From an uncultured Lachnospiraceae bacterium (lineage in GTDB: Bacteria > Bacillota > Clostridia > Lachnospirales > Lachnospiraceae), in assembly GCA_945621435.1 (NCBI GenBank), contig CALZBR010000010.1:1-64000 (forward strand): a stretch of 64,000 bases of DNA. Reading direction: 5' to 3'. This document shows, one piece after another, positions 37,276-45,165 of the stretch. Each line of letters opens with the position of its first letter. Position 1 is the stretch's first letter. The notes beneath the pieces were generated by a model. That model saw nothing but the letters and a program-made list of their open reading frames with translations. It was not told the DNA's origin and searched no databases. The position numbers and the translations under genes were made by a program.

Positions 37276-37614
37276 TCAGTTCTCCGTGGGCTTCTCCACA
37301 CGGCTGATTGCCCCCTTATCCATAGGGATACGGCAGTTTTTATTATTACCGAATTCAACGATAACTGTATCATCCGTGATGTCAATGATGATTCCGTAGA
37401 AACCCGAGGTAGTCATAACACAATCGCCCACTTCCAGTGAGGCAATCATAGATGCCATCCTCTTCTTTTCCTTACTCTGCGGTCTAAATAAAATAAACCA
37501 CATTGCCAGGAAAAACAAACCCCAAACAATTACCATTGTGAGCAGACTTCCACCGGCGCTCACTGCAGCCGTTTGCTCTGCAACACTTGCCTCACCATCC
37601 AATAAAATTCCCAT
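37276..37614 (-). CDS. yajC: Preprotein translocase subunit YajC
   Basis: 112 residues with one membrane segment (about 22-43, LLTMVIVWGLFFLAMWFILF) followed by the YajC signature RPQSKEKKRMASMIASLEVGD and a beta-rich cytoplasmic domain (DCVMTTSGFYGIIIDITDDTVIVEFG). Auxiliary part of the Sec translocon. GGAGGAAAA lies before ATG 37614. It follows tgt by 108 bases, the usual neighbour order tgt-yajC. Confidence 0.93.
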   Translation of the reverse strand: MGILLDGEASVAEQTAAVSAGGSLLTMVIVWGLFFLAMWFILFRPQSKEKKRMASMIASLEVGDCVMTTSGFYGIIIDITDDTVIVEFGNNKNCRIPMDKGAISRVEKPTEN

Positions 37615-37722
37615 TTTTCCTCCATTCCGGCAGTCGAAAACAGCTTACTTCGCTACACCTATATCTTCCAAATAGATATCATATACAAATTTTTGCCAAA
37701 GGGCAAGTACTTTATATTTTTT

Positions 37723-38862
37723 TTATTTTCCCTGTTGTATACGTGACATATTCTCCAGCTTGCGTCTTTTATACTCAGCAAACCGCCCTTCTTCAAGGGA
37801 ATCCCTGATTTCTTCCATCATCGTGTTGTAGAAATAGAGATTATGCAGAACACACAGCCTCATTCCCAGCATTTCCTTCGCCTTCAGCAAATGCCTGATA
37901 TAAGCTCTGGAATATCTTTGGCAGGCGGGACACCGGCATCCTTCTTCGATTGGTCTGTCATCCGCTTCATACTTAGCATTGAACAGATTTATCTTTCCAT
38001 AGTTAGTATATAAATGGCCATGTCTGCCGTTTCTGGTAGGATAAACACAATCAAAGAAATCCACACCGCGTTCTACCCCCTCCAGGATATTGGCAGGAGT
38101 TCCGACCCCCATCAGATAAGTAGGTTTATTCTTCGGCAGAAAAGGAACTACTTCATCCAGAATATGATACATTTCCTCGTGGGTCTCACCTACCGCAAGC
38201 CCCCCTACCGCATATCCATCCAGATCCATCTCGGAAATACGTTTTGCATGCTCAATTCTGATATCCGGATAGACTGCTCCCTGGTTAATTCCGAAAAGAA
38301 GCTGGTTCTTGTTGATTGTATCCTCAAGAGAATTTAATCTGTTCATTTCCCTTTTGCAACGGTCCAGCCACCTGGTTGTCCTCTCGACAGAATCCTTAAC
38401 ATAGGTTCGATCAGCCTTGCTGGGAGCGCATTCATCAAAAGCCATGGCGATCGTTGAAGCAAGATTGGATTGGATCTGCATGCTCTCCTCCGGTCCCATG
38501 AAAATCTTCCGTCCATCAATATGTGAATTGAAATAAACGCCTTCTTCCTTAATCTTTCTCAATCCAGCCAGGGAAAAAACCTGAAATCCTCCTGAATCGG
38601 TTAAAATCGGCTTGTCCCATGACATAAACTTATGAAGTCCGCCCAACTGCTTGATTAATTTGTCACCGGGGCGCACATGTAAATGATACGTGTTGGATAA
38701 CTCCACCTGTGTTTTGATCTGTTCCAAATCAGAAGTTGCAACAGCTCCTTTAATTGCAGCCACCGTTCCGACGTTCATAAACACAGGAGTCTGAATGGTT
38801 CCGTGTACTGTGGTAAACTCCGCTCTTTTGGCTCTTCCTTCCTGCTTTATAATGCGATACAT
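37723..38862 (-). CDS. tgt: tRNA-guanine transglycosylase
   Basis: 379 residues. Inserts preQ1 at position 34 of tRNAs reading NAY codons, for queuosine. Seen: MNVGTVAAIKG, LTDSGGFQVFSLAGLRKI with the catalytic Asp, GINQGAVYPDIR, GGLAVGETHEEM, the nucleophile Asp in DCVYPTRNGRHG, and the zinc site CRCPACQRYSRAYIRHLLKAKEMLGMRLCVLHN. The start is ATG 38862 (MYRIIKQEGRAKRAEF), 2 bases after the preceding gene's stop, as in the family; a longer frame upstream is not conserved in character. GGAGGAATATT lies before it. Confidence 0.94.
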   Translation of the reverse strand: MYRIIKQEGRAKRAEFTTVHGTIQTPVFMNVGTVAAIKGAVATSDLEQIKTQVELSNTYHLHVRPGDKLIKQLGGLHKFMSWDKPILTDSGGFQVFSLAGLRKIKEEGVYFNSHIDGRKIFMGPEESMQIQSNLASTIAMAFDECAPSKADRTYVKDSVERTTRWLDRCKREMNRLNSLEDTINKNQLLFGINQGAVYPDIRIEHAKRISEMDLDGYAVGGLAVGETHEEMYHILDEVVPFLPKNKPTYLMGVGTPANILEGVERGVDFFDCVYPTRNGRHGHLYTNYGKINLFNAKYEADDRPIEEGCRCPACQRYSRAYIRHLLKAKEMLGMRLCVLHNLYFYNTMMEEIRDSLEEGRFAEYKRRKLENMSRIQQGK

Positions 38863-38864
38863 TT

Positions 38865-39923
38865 TTATAAATATTCCTCCCAGAATTCTTCCAGCGTAAT
38901 ACCGTTTTTCATAATAACCGTAGCTGCCTCTACTCCTACATATCGGAAATGCCATGGTTCGTACTCAATACAGGTAATATCCTCTTTTCCCTTGGGATAT
39001 CTTAAAATAAATCCATACCTGTAACTATTGGCAGCCAGCCATCTGCCTGCCACGGTATAAGCAAATCCTTCATTCAGATTAAAATAATTATCCGTCAGAA
39101 TATCCAGCGAAAGACCGATCTGATGTTCACTGGCATTAGGTATTGTAACAGCCTGACTGGACAACTGATATGCCTCAATATAAGACAATCCCTGTGACAT
39201 ATATATCGAGATTTTTCTGTTAAACAGCCATCTCTGATAGGTAAAGTCACGATAGGGTGATTGAATCTCAAGCACCACTCCGTCTTCCCCGGCAGCTTCT
39301 ATCATTGCTGTCAGGTCATCAACAACTCTTTCATCAAAGAGCATCACACCTCTTCCTGTTACAATCTGCCCAAACTTTATATTTTCTTCATAACCCTCCG
39401 GAATGGAATGCTGTTTGTTGACAAGAATATACCTCCAATCCTCAGGAGAAAATTGATAGTCACTGTAATCCTGTTCCTCATGATTCTTCTTATCTTCTTC
39501 CGCTTTTTCGGTGCTGATATCTGCAACTTCCTGTATTTTATTTATTGTATTCAGGAAATCATCAGAATCATCCTGAATGGTGATCATATCGGCATATACT
39601 TCACTGTTTATGATTTGAGAATTTACTGTCTGCTGTCTCATTTCGTTCGTTTTACATTCTACTATTTCATCCTCCGAGGCAAAGATGGGAAATGAAAAGC
39701 TGCTATATATCGTTGCCGTCATAAGTGTTACTATAGCAATAGAGAATCTTTTTTTGTTCCTTACAATACCTTCCTCGAACCGGAACCACATCATTCCTAT
39801 TGCATAAACCGGCTTTCGTATTATTCTGAAATAATGGTTGCTGTTTTGTAATTCATTTAGCTTTTTTTGAAAACGTTCTTTTGCTGTTATTTCCATGATT
39901 TCCGTCTTTCGCAATTTTAACAT
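38865..39923 (-). CDS. VanY/DacY-type D-Ala-D-Ala carboxypeptidase (M15B)
   Basis: About 350 residues. An N-terminal cytoplasmic part (about 1-55) precedes one membrane segment (FSIAIVTLMTATIYSSFSFPIFA), an acidic linker, and an M15 peptidase domain. Zinc ligands are present in ASEHQIGLSLDI (His and Asp) and EPWHFRYVG (His with the catalytic Glu before it). It would trim D-alanine from peptidoglycan stem peptides outside the membrane. The start is uncertain: ATG 39923, GTG 39926 and ATG 39896 are all possible and none has a strong ribosome site. It is the first gene before tgt and yajC, with 2 bases between. Confidence 0.82.
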   Translation of the reverse strand: MLKLRKTEIMEITAKERFQKKLNELQNSNHYFRIIRKPVYAIGMMWFRFEEGIVRNKKRFSIAIVTLMTATIYSSFSFPIFASEDEIVECKTNEMRQQTVNSQIINSEVYADMITIQDDSDDFLNTINKIQEVADISTEKAEEDKKNHEEQDYSDYQFSPEDWRYILVNKQHSIPEGYEENIKFGQIVTGRGVMLFDERVVDDLTAMIEAAGEDGVVLEIQSPYRDFTYQRWLFNRKISIYMSQGLSYIEAYQLSSQAVTIPNASEHQIGLSLDILTDNYFNLNEGFAYTVAGRWLAANSYRYGFILRYPKGKEDITCIEYEPWHFRYVGVEAATVIMKNGITLEEFWEEYL

Positions 39924-39986
39924 CACTTAACTATATCTTTTACAATAACATAATTTTATTTCTTTTTCATCATTTATTTAAAAAAG

Positions 39987-40015
39987 TTGCTATTTCATGA
40001 TAAATTAAGTATAAT
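39987..40015 (+). promoter_or_regulatory. Promoter of aroC
   Basis: TTGCTA (39987-39992), a 17-base spacer and a consensus TATAAT (40010-40015), 31 bases before the aroC start on the plus strand. Confidence 0.85.
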
Positions 40016-40046
40016 TCAAGTCAAATATTCAGTCGGAGGTAATAAT

Positions 40047-41147
40047 ATGGCCGGATCAACATTGGGTACTATTTTTCGAATCACCACCTGGGGAGAATCA
40101 CATGGCAAAGCGCTTGGTGTCGTCATCGATGGCTGCCCTGCCGGACTTGAGCTGAACGAAAGAGACATTCAACTATATCTGGATCGCAGAAAACCGGGCA
40201 CCAGCAGCATCACCACTCCGCGCAAGGAGGACGATACCGTAGAAATACTTTCCGGTGTTTTTGAAGGGAAAACAACCGGTACGCCTATTTCTCTTATGGT
40301 GCGCAATACGTCACAAATATCTCGCGATTACAGTGAGATTGCATCTTATTATCGTCCGGGGCATGCTGACTACACTTTTGATGCAAAGTACGGATTTCGT
40401 GACTATCGTGGCGGTGGACGTTCATCAGGACGTGAAACCATCGGACGTGTAGCTGCCGGTGCAATTGCTTTAAAAATATTAAAAGCTATGGGAATTCAGG
40501 TCTGTGCCTATACACGTTCTATCGGTCCCGTGGAAGCAGATTTATCAAACTTTGATCCTTCCGCCATATTGTCAACTCCTACTGCCATGCCTGACATCCG
40601 GGCAAACGAAGAGGCATTATCTTACCTTGAGGCAGCCAAAAAGAATACCGATTCCGTAGGAGGATGTATGGAATGTCTCGTGGAAGGACTTCCTGCCGGC
40701 ATTGGAGATCCGGTTTTCGAAAAACTTGATGCCAATCTTGCAAAAGCGATCATGTCCATCGGTGCCGTGAAAGCAGTGGAAATCGGTGATGGCTGCGCTG
40801 TATCCAAGAGATACGGCAGCGAAAATAACGACTCTTTCCGTTCCCTGAATCATCAGACCGTAAAATCAACCAATCACGCCGGTGGTATTCTTGGCGGAAT
40901 CAGCGACGGCAGTACTGTTGTGATTCGGGCACATGTTAAACCTACTCCTTCTATTTACAAAACACAGCAAACCATTAATCAGTCAGGGGAAGAAATTGAT
41001 GTCAATATAAAAGGAAGACACGATCCCGTCATCGTTCCCAGAGCTGTTGTGGTCATGGAATGTATGACTGCACTGACAGTTCTGGATTCCATGATGATCA
41101 ACATGTCTTCCAAACTGGATTCTCTAATTGATTTTTATCGTTCTTGA
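40047..41147 (+). CDS. aroC: Chorismate synthase
   Basis: 366 residues. Last step of the shikimate pathway, needing reduced FMN. Signatures seen: GESHGKALGVVIDGCPAG, FRDYRGGGRSSGRETIGRVAAGAIA and RAVVVMECMTALTVLDS. The start is ATG 40047 (MAGSTLGTIF) with CGGAGGTAATA before it. It has its own strong promoter and is the lone plus-strand gene in this part. Its stop is 3 bases from the stop of the converging lactonase-family gene and no terminator hairpin lies between them. Confidence 0.95.
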   Translation: MAGSTLGTIFRITTWGESHGKALGVVIDGCPAGLELNERDIQLYLDRRKPGTSSITTPRKEDDTVEILSGVFEGKTTGTPISLMVRNTSQISRDYSEIASYYRPGHADYTFDAKYGFRDYRGGGRSSGRETIGRVAAGAIALKILKAMGIQVCAYTRSIGPVEADLSNFDPSAILSTPTAMPDIRANEEALSYLEAAKKNTDSVGGCMECLVEGLPAGIGDPVFEKLDANLAKAIMSIGAVKAVEIGDGCAVSKRYGSENNDSFRSLNHQTVKSTNHAGGILGGISDGSTVVIRAHVKPTPSIYKTQQTINQSGEEIDVNIKGRHDPVIVPRAVVVMECMTALTVLDSMMINMSSKLDSLIDFYRS

Positions 41148-41150
41148 TGA

Positions 41151-42200
41151 TTATAGCTTGTGGAATGTAATACAGTTAGGTGCATTTACCTTAATTCCCT
41201 GTCCGTTCATAATCATTGTCTTGTCCTCCAGATTCACATGGAAGAAGGTCATTTCATTTGATTCATGGTTCAGGGAAACAAGGAACTTGTTGTTGGGGAA
41301 CAGGATTGCATCCTTTGGATATTCACCGCTGACCGGCAGGCAGAATATTCTTTCAAGTAATCCTGTTTCTTCATCAACCTTGTAAATAACTACAGAATTA
41401 TCTCCTGCTACCGTACTCAGCAAATACTGATGGTCGTCTGAAAATGTCAGTGCACTTGCTGCATAGGTACTTCCTTTATCCAGCTTAATGATATCCACGG
41501 TCTGGACCTTTTCAAATACAGGTTGTCCATTCTTATCTTCATATGAGTAAACATCAATATAGCATTTCCATTCGTGAACAATATAAATAAATCTGCCGTC
41601 TCTGGAAATCTTGATGTGTCTGGGTGCTGATTCCATTTCACTTCTCAGCACATCGGCAAGCAAAACTTTTCCGTTGGCCAAATCAAGTTTATAGATATTG
41701 ATGTGATCCATGCCCTGGTCTGCAACCAGAAGGTATTTATTGTCATGGGTCATTCTGGCACAATTAATGTGAGGTCTGAAATTTCTGTCTGCCAGGCTTC
41801 CCAAGCCTTTATGAAAGATCTCGTCTGTGATTTCCCCGATAGAACCATCCTCTTTTAATCTTAACACAGTCAATTTCCCATCATGGTATCCTGCCACAAA
41901 AAGAAGACTGTCCGTATAATCCGTCGAAAGATAGCAGCCTCTCATACCATTGATAGAAGCAAAATTCAAGAACTCCAAGGTGCCATCCTTCTTAATCACA
42001 TATGCTTCTACTCCAAAGTCAGTAATGGAATATAGATACTTTTCATTGTGAGAGATGGTAACATAGGATGAATTGGTAATCTCAACCTGGTCCTTCTCAT
42101 AAAAACGTCCTTTTTCCATATCAACATCATATATTCTGATTCCGTGGTTATCCCCCTGTGTATAGGTAGACACATAGGCCACATACTTATCGTTTGCCAT
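41151..42200 (-). CDS. Lactonase family beta-propeller protein (6-phosphogluconolactonase-like)
   Basis: 349 residues of the YbhE/Pgl seven-bladed propeller family. Seen: VSTYTQGDNHGIRIYDVD at the N-terminus, LEFLNFASINGMRGCYLS, FVAGYHDGKLTVL, RPHINCARMTHDNKYLLVADQG, SAPRHIKISRDGRFIYIVHE and SGEYPKDAILFPNNKFLVSLN. Some members hydrolyse 6-phosphogluconolactone, others are uncharacterised. The start is ATG 42200 (MANDKYVAY) with GGAGGCGTTTCC before it; upstream in-frame sequence is AT-rich and not protein-like. Cytoplasmic. No pentose phosphate gene is adjacent. Confidence 0.85.
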   Translation of the reverse strand: MANDKYVAYVSTYTQGDNHGIRIYDVDMEKGRFYEKDQVEITNSSYVTISHNEKYLYSITDFGVEAYVIKKDGTLEFLNFASINGMRGCYLSTDYTDSLLFVAGYHDGKLTVLRLKEDGSIGEITDEIFHKGLGSLADRNFRPHINCARMTHDNKYLLVADQGMDHINIYKLDLANGKVLLADVLRSEMESAPRHIKISRDGRFIYIVHEWKCYIDVYSYEDKNGQPVFEKVQTVDIIKLDKGSTYAASALTFSDDHQYLLSTVAGDNSVVIYKVDEETGLLERIFCLPVSGEYPKDAILFPNNKFLVSLNHESNEMTFFHVNLEDKTMIMNGQGIKVNAPNCITFHKL

Positions 42201-42279
42201 GGGAAACGCCTCCTTTTTTCTTTGTAAATAATATAGCACAAATAATATTATTTTAAAATACTTTTTTCTTGTAAAATAA

Positions 42280-42309
42280 GAGTCCTTATCCACCCCCGGA
42301 TAAGGACTC
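42280..42309 (-). terminator. Terminator after the Cys-rich protein gene
   Basis: Perfect 12-bp stem GAGTCCTTATCC (42280-42291) with GGATAAGGACTC (42298-42309), loop of 6. On the minus strand it is followed by TTATTTTAC. It starts 7 bases past the small gene's stop, which supports that gene being transcribed. Confidence 0.88.
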
Positions 42310-42316
42310 CCTCTGC

Positions 42317-42595
42317 TTATTTACATCCGCACTCACAATTCTCTTCTCTTCGGTTTCCTACAGAAGGATACTCCTGCCAAGGAGGAGGAACCATACCGGG
42401 TGTATCGCATTTCCCCCGTTCCTCTTTTTCTTTTCGCTCTTCTCTCTCACAGCATCTGCAGCTTTCTTCCCTTCCTTCGGAACTTCTTTCGCACTCATGT
42501 CTTTCATGATTTCTGCAACACCCTTTTTTGTTGCAGCCGAAATCACAACCGCAATCGCTGCAACAAAATAACAATAATAAAACAAGCCAATTCAT
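42317..42595 (-). CDS. Cysteine-rich micro-protein with a short hydrophobic N-terminus
   Basis: 92 residues of which 15 are cysteine. It starts MNWLVLLLLFCC, a short hydrophobic stretch, then CSDCGCDFGCNKKGCC, an Arg/Glu-rich part (CRCCEREERKEKEERG) and a C-terminal CECGC. The pattern could bind metal ions or form disulfides at the membrane. No known Cys-rich family (SCIFF, metallothionein, rubredoxin) is matched with confidence. The ribosome site is weak (GGTGAAG). It lies 27 bases after the DUF5662 gene and ends in a perfect terminator. An overlapping frame of 75 residues begins with TTG and is less convincing. Confidence 0.6.
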   Translation of the reverse strand: MNWLVLLLLFCCSDCGCDFGCNKKGCCRNHERHECERSSEGREESCRCCEREERKEKEERGKCDTPGMVPPPWQEYPSVGNRREENCECGCK

Positions 42596-42622
42596 AGCTT
42601 CACCATATTTAGTTTTATGGTA

Positions 42623-43201
42623 TCATATGTTATTTTCTCTGCATTGTGACTCTTTTGTTTTCTTTTTCTTTACGAGTTCTTCCTTTATGCATTCAAATGT
42701 TTTCTTTTCACCTTCCTCAGCCAGCATTCTCAGCATTCTTTCCAGAACTTTGGCCGTTTCGGGATGTATCTGTTCATGCTTCGATGCCTGTTCATAATAT
42801 TCAAGCGGTGCAGAATCCGTATATGCTTTTCCACGGTATACCTTACATGCAGCGATTCGATCCATAATCATTTCAGCAACATATTTGTCCGGCATCGGAA
42901 CAGGAACCAACAAGCCTTTTCTATCGGGATCCGTGGTATAATCCTGCCAATATTCATAATGATGCTTATTTCTGCCTTTATGGTGCAGCCATGCTGTTGA
43001 TACCCCTGTTGCCTCTCGTTCTGCATTATTCGGACTTCTTGTACCCTGATAGTATCTTACCCCTACCCGGAATTCCGTCGGACTGTATTTTGACATATCA
43101 TGCAACAGCCCCTGTTTATACAGACCGATTTTAAAGCATCCCCTGGCAACCAGGTATTTATGATATGTGATTGTCTTAAAATGTGACCAGAATCTCCCCA
43201 T
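42623..43201 (-). CDS. DUF5662 family protein
   Basis: 192 residues of a family often found in Lachnospiraceae. It carries His/Asp motifs that look like a metal-dependent phosphohydrolase of HD type: GLYKQGLLHDMSKYSPTEF and AWLHHKGRNKHHYEYW, and PMPDKYVAEMIMDRIAACKVY. The N-terminus (MGRFWSHFKTITYHKYLVARGCF) is typical for the family. The C-terminus is Lys-rich. Function unknown. It lies 8 bases after the GH13-like gene, apparently in one operon with it and the Cys-rich gene. The ribosome site is weak (AAAGAGACTG). Confidence 0.78.
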   Translation of the reverse strand: MGRFWSHFKTITYHKYLVARGCFKIGLYKQGLLHDMSKYSPTEFRVGVRYYQGTRSPNNAEREATGVSTAWLHHKGRNKHHYEYWQDYTTDPDRKGLLVPVPMPDKYVAEMIMDRIAACKVYRGKAYTDSAPLEYYEQASKHEQIHPETAKVLERMLRMLAEEGEKKTFECIKEELVKKKKTKESQCRENNI

Positions 43202-43209
43202 CAGTCTCT

Positions 43210-45057
43210 TTATTTTATAACCTTTCCCGTTTTCTTTTTTGCTTTATTCTCCGGCTCTTTTTCGCTAACCAATACCGCAATACTTCTGGGTGGAATCTCA
43301 CGGAATAAATCCTTAACATCCTCAACCCCATGGATAATTTCATTTTCATCCTGTTTCGGCGATTCTTCTGATGTATCAATCAAAAGCCTCCAGGTCAATC
43401 CCTTGGGCAGTCTCGGAAATGCAAGCTTATGTTTTTCCCAGTGCATATTTATTGCAAGATAAATAAAACAATTCTCTGCTTCACCGGTTGTCGTCTTTCT
43501 CTCTTTCTCAGTCTCACACATCATTATTCCTATATATCTTTGATGATGATTGGCGCTGCCCCGCCATGCGTTCTCATCATGATAGGATAAATCCGGATAT
43601 CCGCAGCTTTCCGTATCCATCATTTGCATTGCTTTCTCGGGATGAAGTACTTTATGTTTTCTTCTCAACTCTACGAGCTCCTTCCAAAATGACAAAAGCT
43701 CATGATTCTTTTCGGATACGCTCCAGTCCAACCATGTCAGTGTATTGTCCTGGCACCAGGGATTATTATTTCCTTTTTGAGAATTGCCGAATTCATCTCC
43801 CATAAAGATCAACGGGATAGACTGTGAGAACATCAGCAGACACATTGCATTTTTTAGCTGTCTGAAGCGAAGCTTCTTTATCTTTTTACTTCTGGTAATA
43901 CCTTCTTCTCCACAGTTCCAGGAAGCATTATAATCATTACCGTCACGATTATTCTCACCGTTTGCTTCATTATGTTTGTAATCATAACTGACCAGATCTG
44001 CCAGTGTCAGCCCGTAGTAATTCGTCATATAATGGACCGCACCGATCCCCGAAGGCAGATATCTCATATTCTGAAGTGCCTTTTCAAGAGTGTTCTCATC
44101 CCCCTTCAAAAACTTTCTCATATCATACATGTATTGGTCGTTGTACTCACACAGGTGCGGAAACCCACGATATTCCCGAAATTCCTCAATCTCCGTCCCG
44201 TTAAACCGATAAAACAGAATCTTTCTGTCTGCCAGCATCTGATCACCGGCAATCATTTCCACCGGCAGATTCTCTCCCATTAGATGGAAGCCGTCCACAT
44301 GATATTCATTGGCCCAGAATCTCAAAATGTCTCTGATTTCATTTCTGTTTACTTCCAACGGAAAATAAAACTGCATGATCAGCTCCATTTTGTTCTTATG
44401 AAGCTCTTTAATAAGACCCTTAAGTTCTGTGACCGGATTATTCTCGGCATACGCTGCCTTGGGGGCATAATAATAACCCTTTTTATATCCCCAATAATTA
44501 ATCTTACGTTCAACCTTTGCTTTACATCCATCCATCGAACTCAGATACTGTAGTTCATCTGCTTTTTCTTCTATCTCTTCAAATTCATAACATGGTTGCA
44601 GTTCAAGCGTTGTAATTCCGATTTCTTTCAGATAAGGAATCTTCTCTCTGATACCGTTAAAACTCCCTTTTGAACTTACCCCTGAGGACATGTGCTTTGT
44701 AAATCCTCTTACATGTAAACAATACATTATACTCTCGCTGAATGGCAGATACGGATATTCCTCTTCTCCCCAATCAAATTCAGGCACCACAATACCGGCT
44801 TTTTTATCTCTTAATGTTCTCTTTTTCCCGTACTCTGACATTCCGGGGAAAACAAGACCATGTTCATCCGGAATAAGTTGATCCCCCTGATAGAACAAAT
44901 AGGATGTTTCCTCCGGTAAAAGATCCGTTATTTCTCCGAAATATACATTCCCCTGTCTTTTCTTTTCCGAAAAAGGAATTCTCCTCTCGCCGCCCGTATC
45001 TGAATTATATAATACAATACCGCAATCAGGGTCTTTGGAAACAAACGAAACCTTCAT
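43210..45057 (-). CDS. GlgX/isoamylase-like GH13 protein lacking catalytic residues
   Basis: 615 residues. Clearly a relative of glycogen debranching enzymes: NYWGYKKGYYYAPKAAYA, HVDGF, GLTLADLVSYDYKHNEANGENNRDG, and SIPLIFMGDEFGNSQKGNNNPWCQDN. But every catalytic position is changed. The nucleophile motif VDGFRxD reads VDGFHLM (Arg to His258, Asp to Met260); the acid/base region around 282-290 lacks the Glu-Pro motif; the THDG-type motif reads NYYG (His and Asp to Tyr347 and Tyr348); and the DVVYNH region reads QFYFPL. The frame is intact, so this is a maintained pseudoenzyme, perhaps a glycogen-binding or regulatory protein. The start is ATG 45057 (MKVSFVSKD), better spaced from GGAG than ATG 45069. 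Confidence 0.85.
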   Translation of the reverse strand: MKVSFVSKDPDCGIVLYNSDTGGERRIPFSEKKRQGNVYFGEITDLLPEETSYLFYQGDQLIPDEHGLVFPGMSEYGKKRTLRDKKAGIVVPEFDWGEEEYPYLPFSESIMYCLHVRGFTKHMSSGVSSKGSFNGIREKIPYLKEIGITTLELQPCYEFEEIEEKADELQYLSSMDGCKAKVERKINYWGYKKGYYYAPKAAYAENNPVTELKGLIKELHKNKMELIMQFYFPLEVNRNEIRDILRFWANEYHVDGFHLMGENLPVEMIAGDQMLADRKILFYRFNGTEIEEFREYRGFPHLCEYNDQYMYDMRKFLKGDENTLEKALQNMRYLPSGIGAVHYMTNYYGLTLADLVSYDYKHNEANGENNRDGNDYNASWNCGEEGITRSKKIKKLRFRQLKNAMCLLMFSQSIPLIFMGDEFGNSQKGNNNPWCQDNTLTWLDWSVSEKNHELLSFWKELVELRRKHKVLHPEKAMQMMDTESCGYPDLSYHDENAWRGSANHHQRYIGIMMCETEKERKTTTGEAENCFIYLAINMHWEKHKLAFPRLPKGLTWRLLIDTSEESPKQDENEIIHGVEDVKDLFREIPPRSIAVLVSEKEPENKAKKKTGKVIK

Positions 45058-45115
45058 AACACTCTCCATCCTTTCTATCCACGCAAGCCTGATTCTATTT
45101 TAACATATTTTCTCA

Positions 45116-45145
45116 TTGACATAAACAGATAATTAAAGTTATGAT
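45116..45145 (+). promoter_or_regulatory. Promoter of the CapA-family gene
   Basis: Consensus TTGACA (45116-45121), 18-base spacer, TATGAT (45140-45145), 21 bases before the start codon on the plus strand. Confidence 0.85.
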
Positions 45146-45165
45146 ACAAGAACGGAGGAAAAATC

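Noticed and set aside
42358..42585. Alternative 75-residue frame overlapping the Cys-rich gene
   Set aside because: It would start with TTG without a ribosome site and ends inside the other frame; kept only as an alternative.
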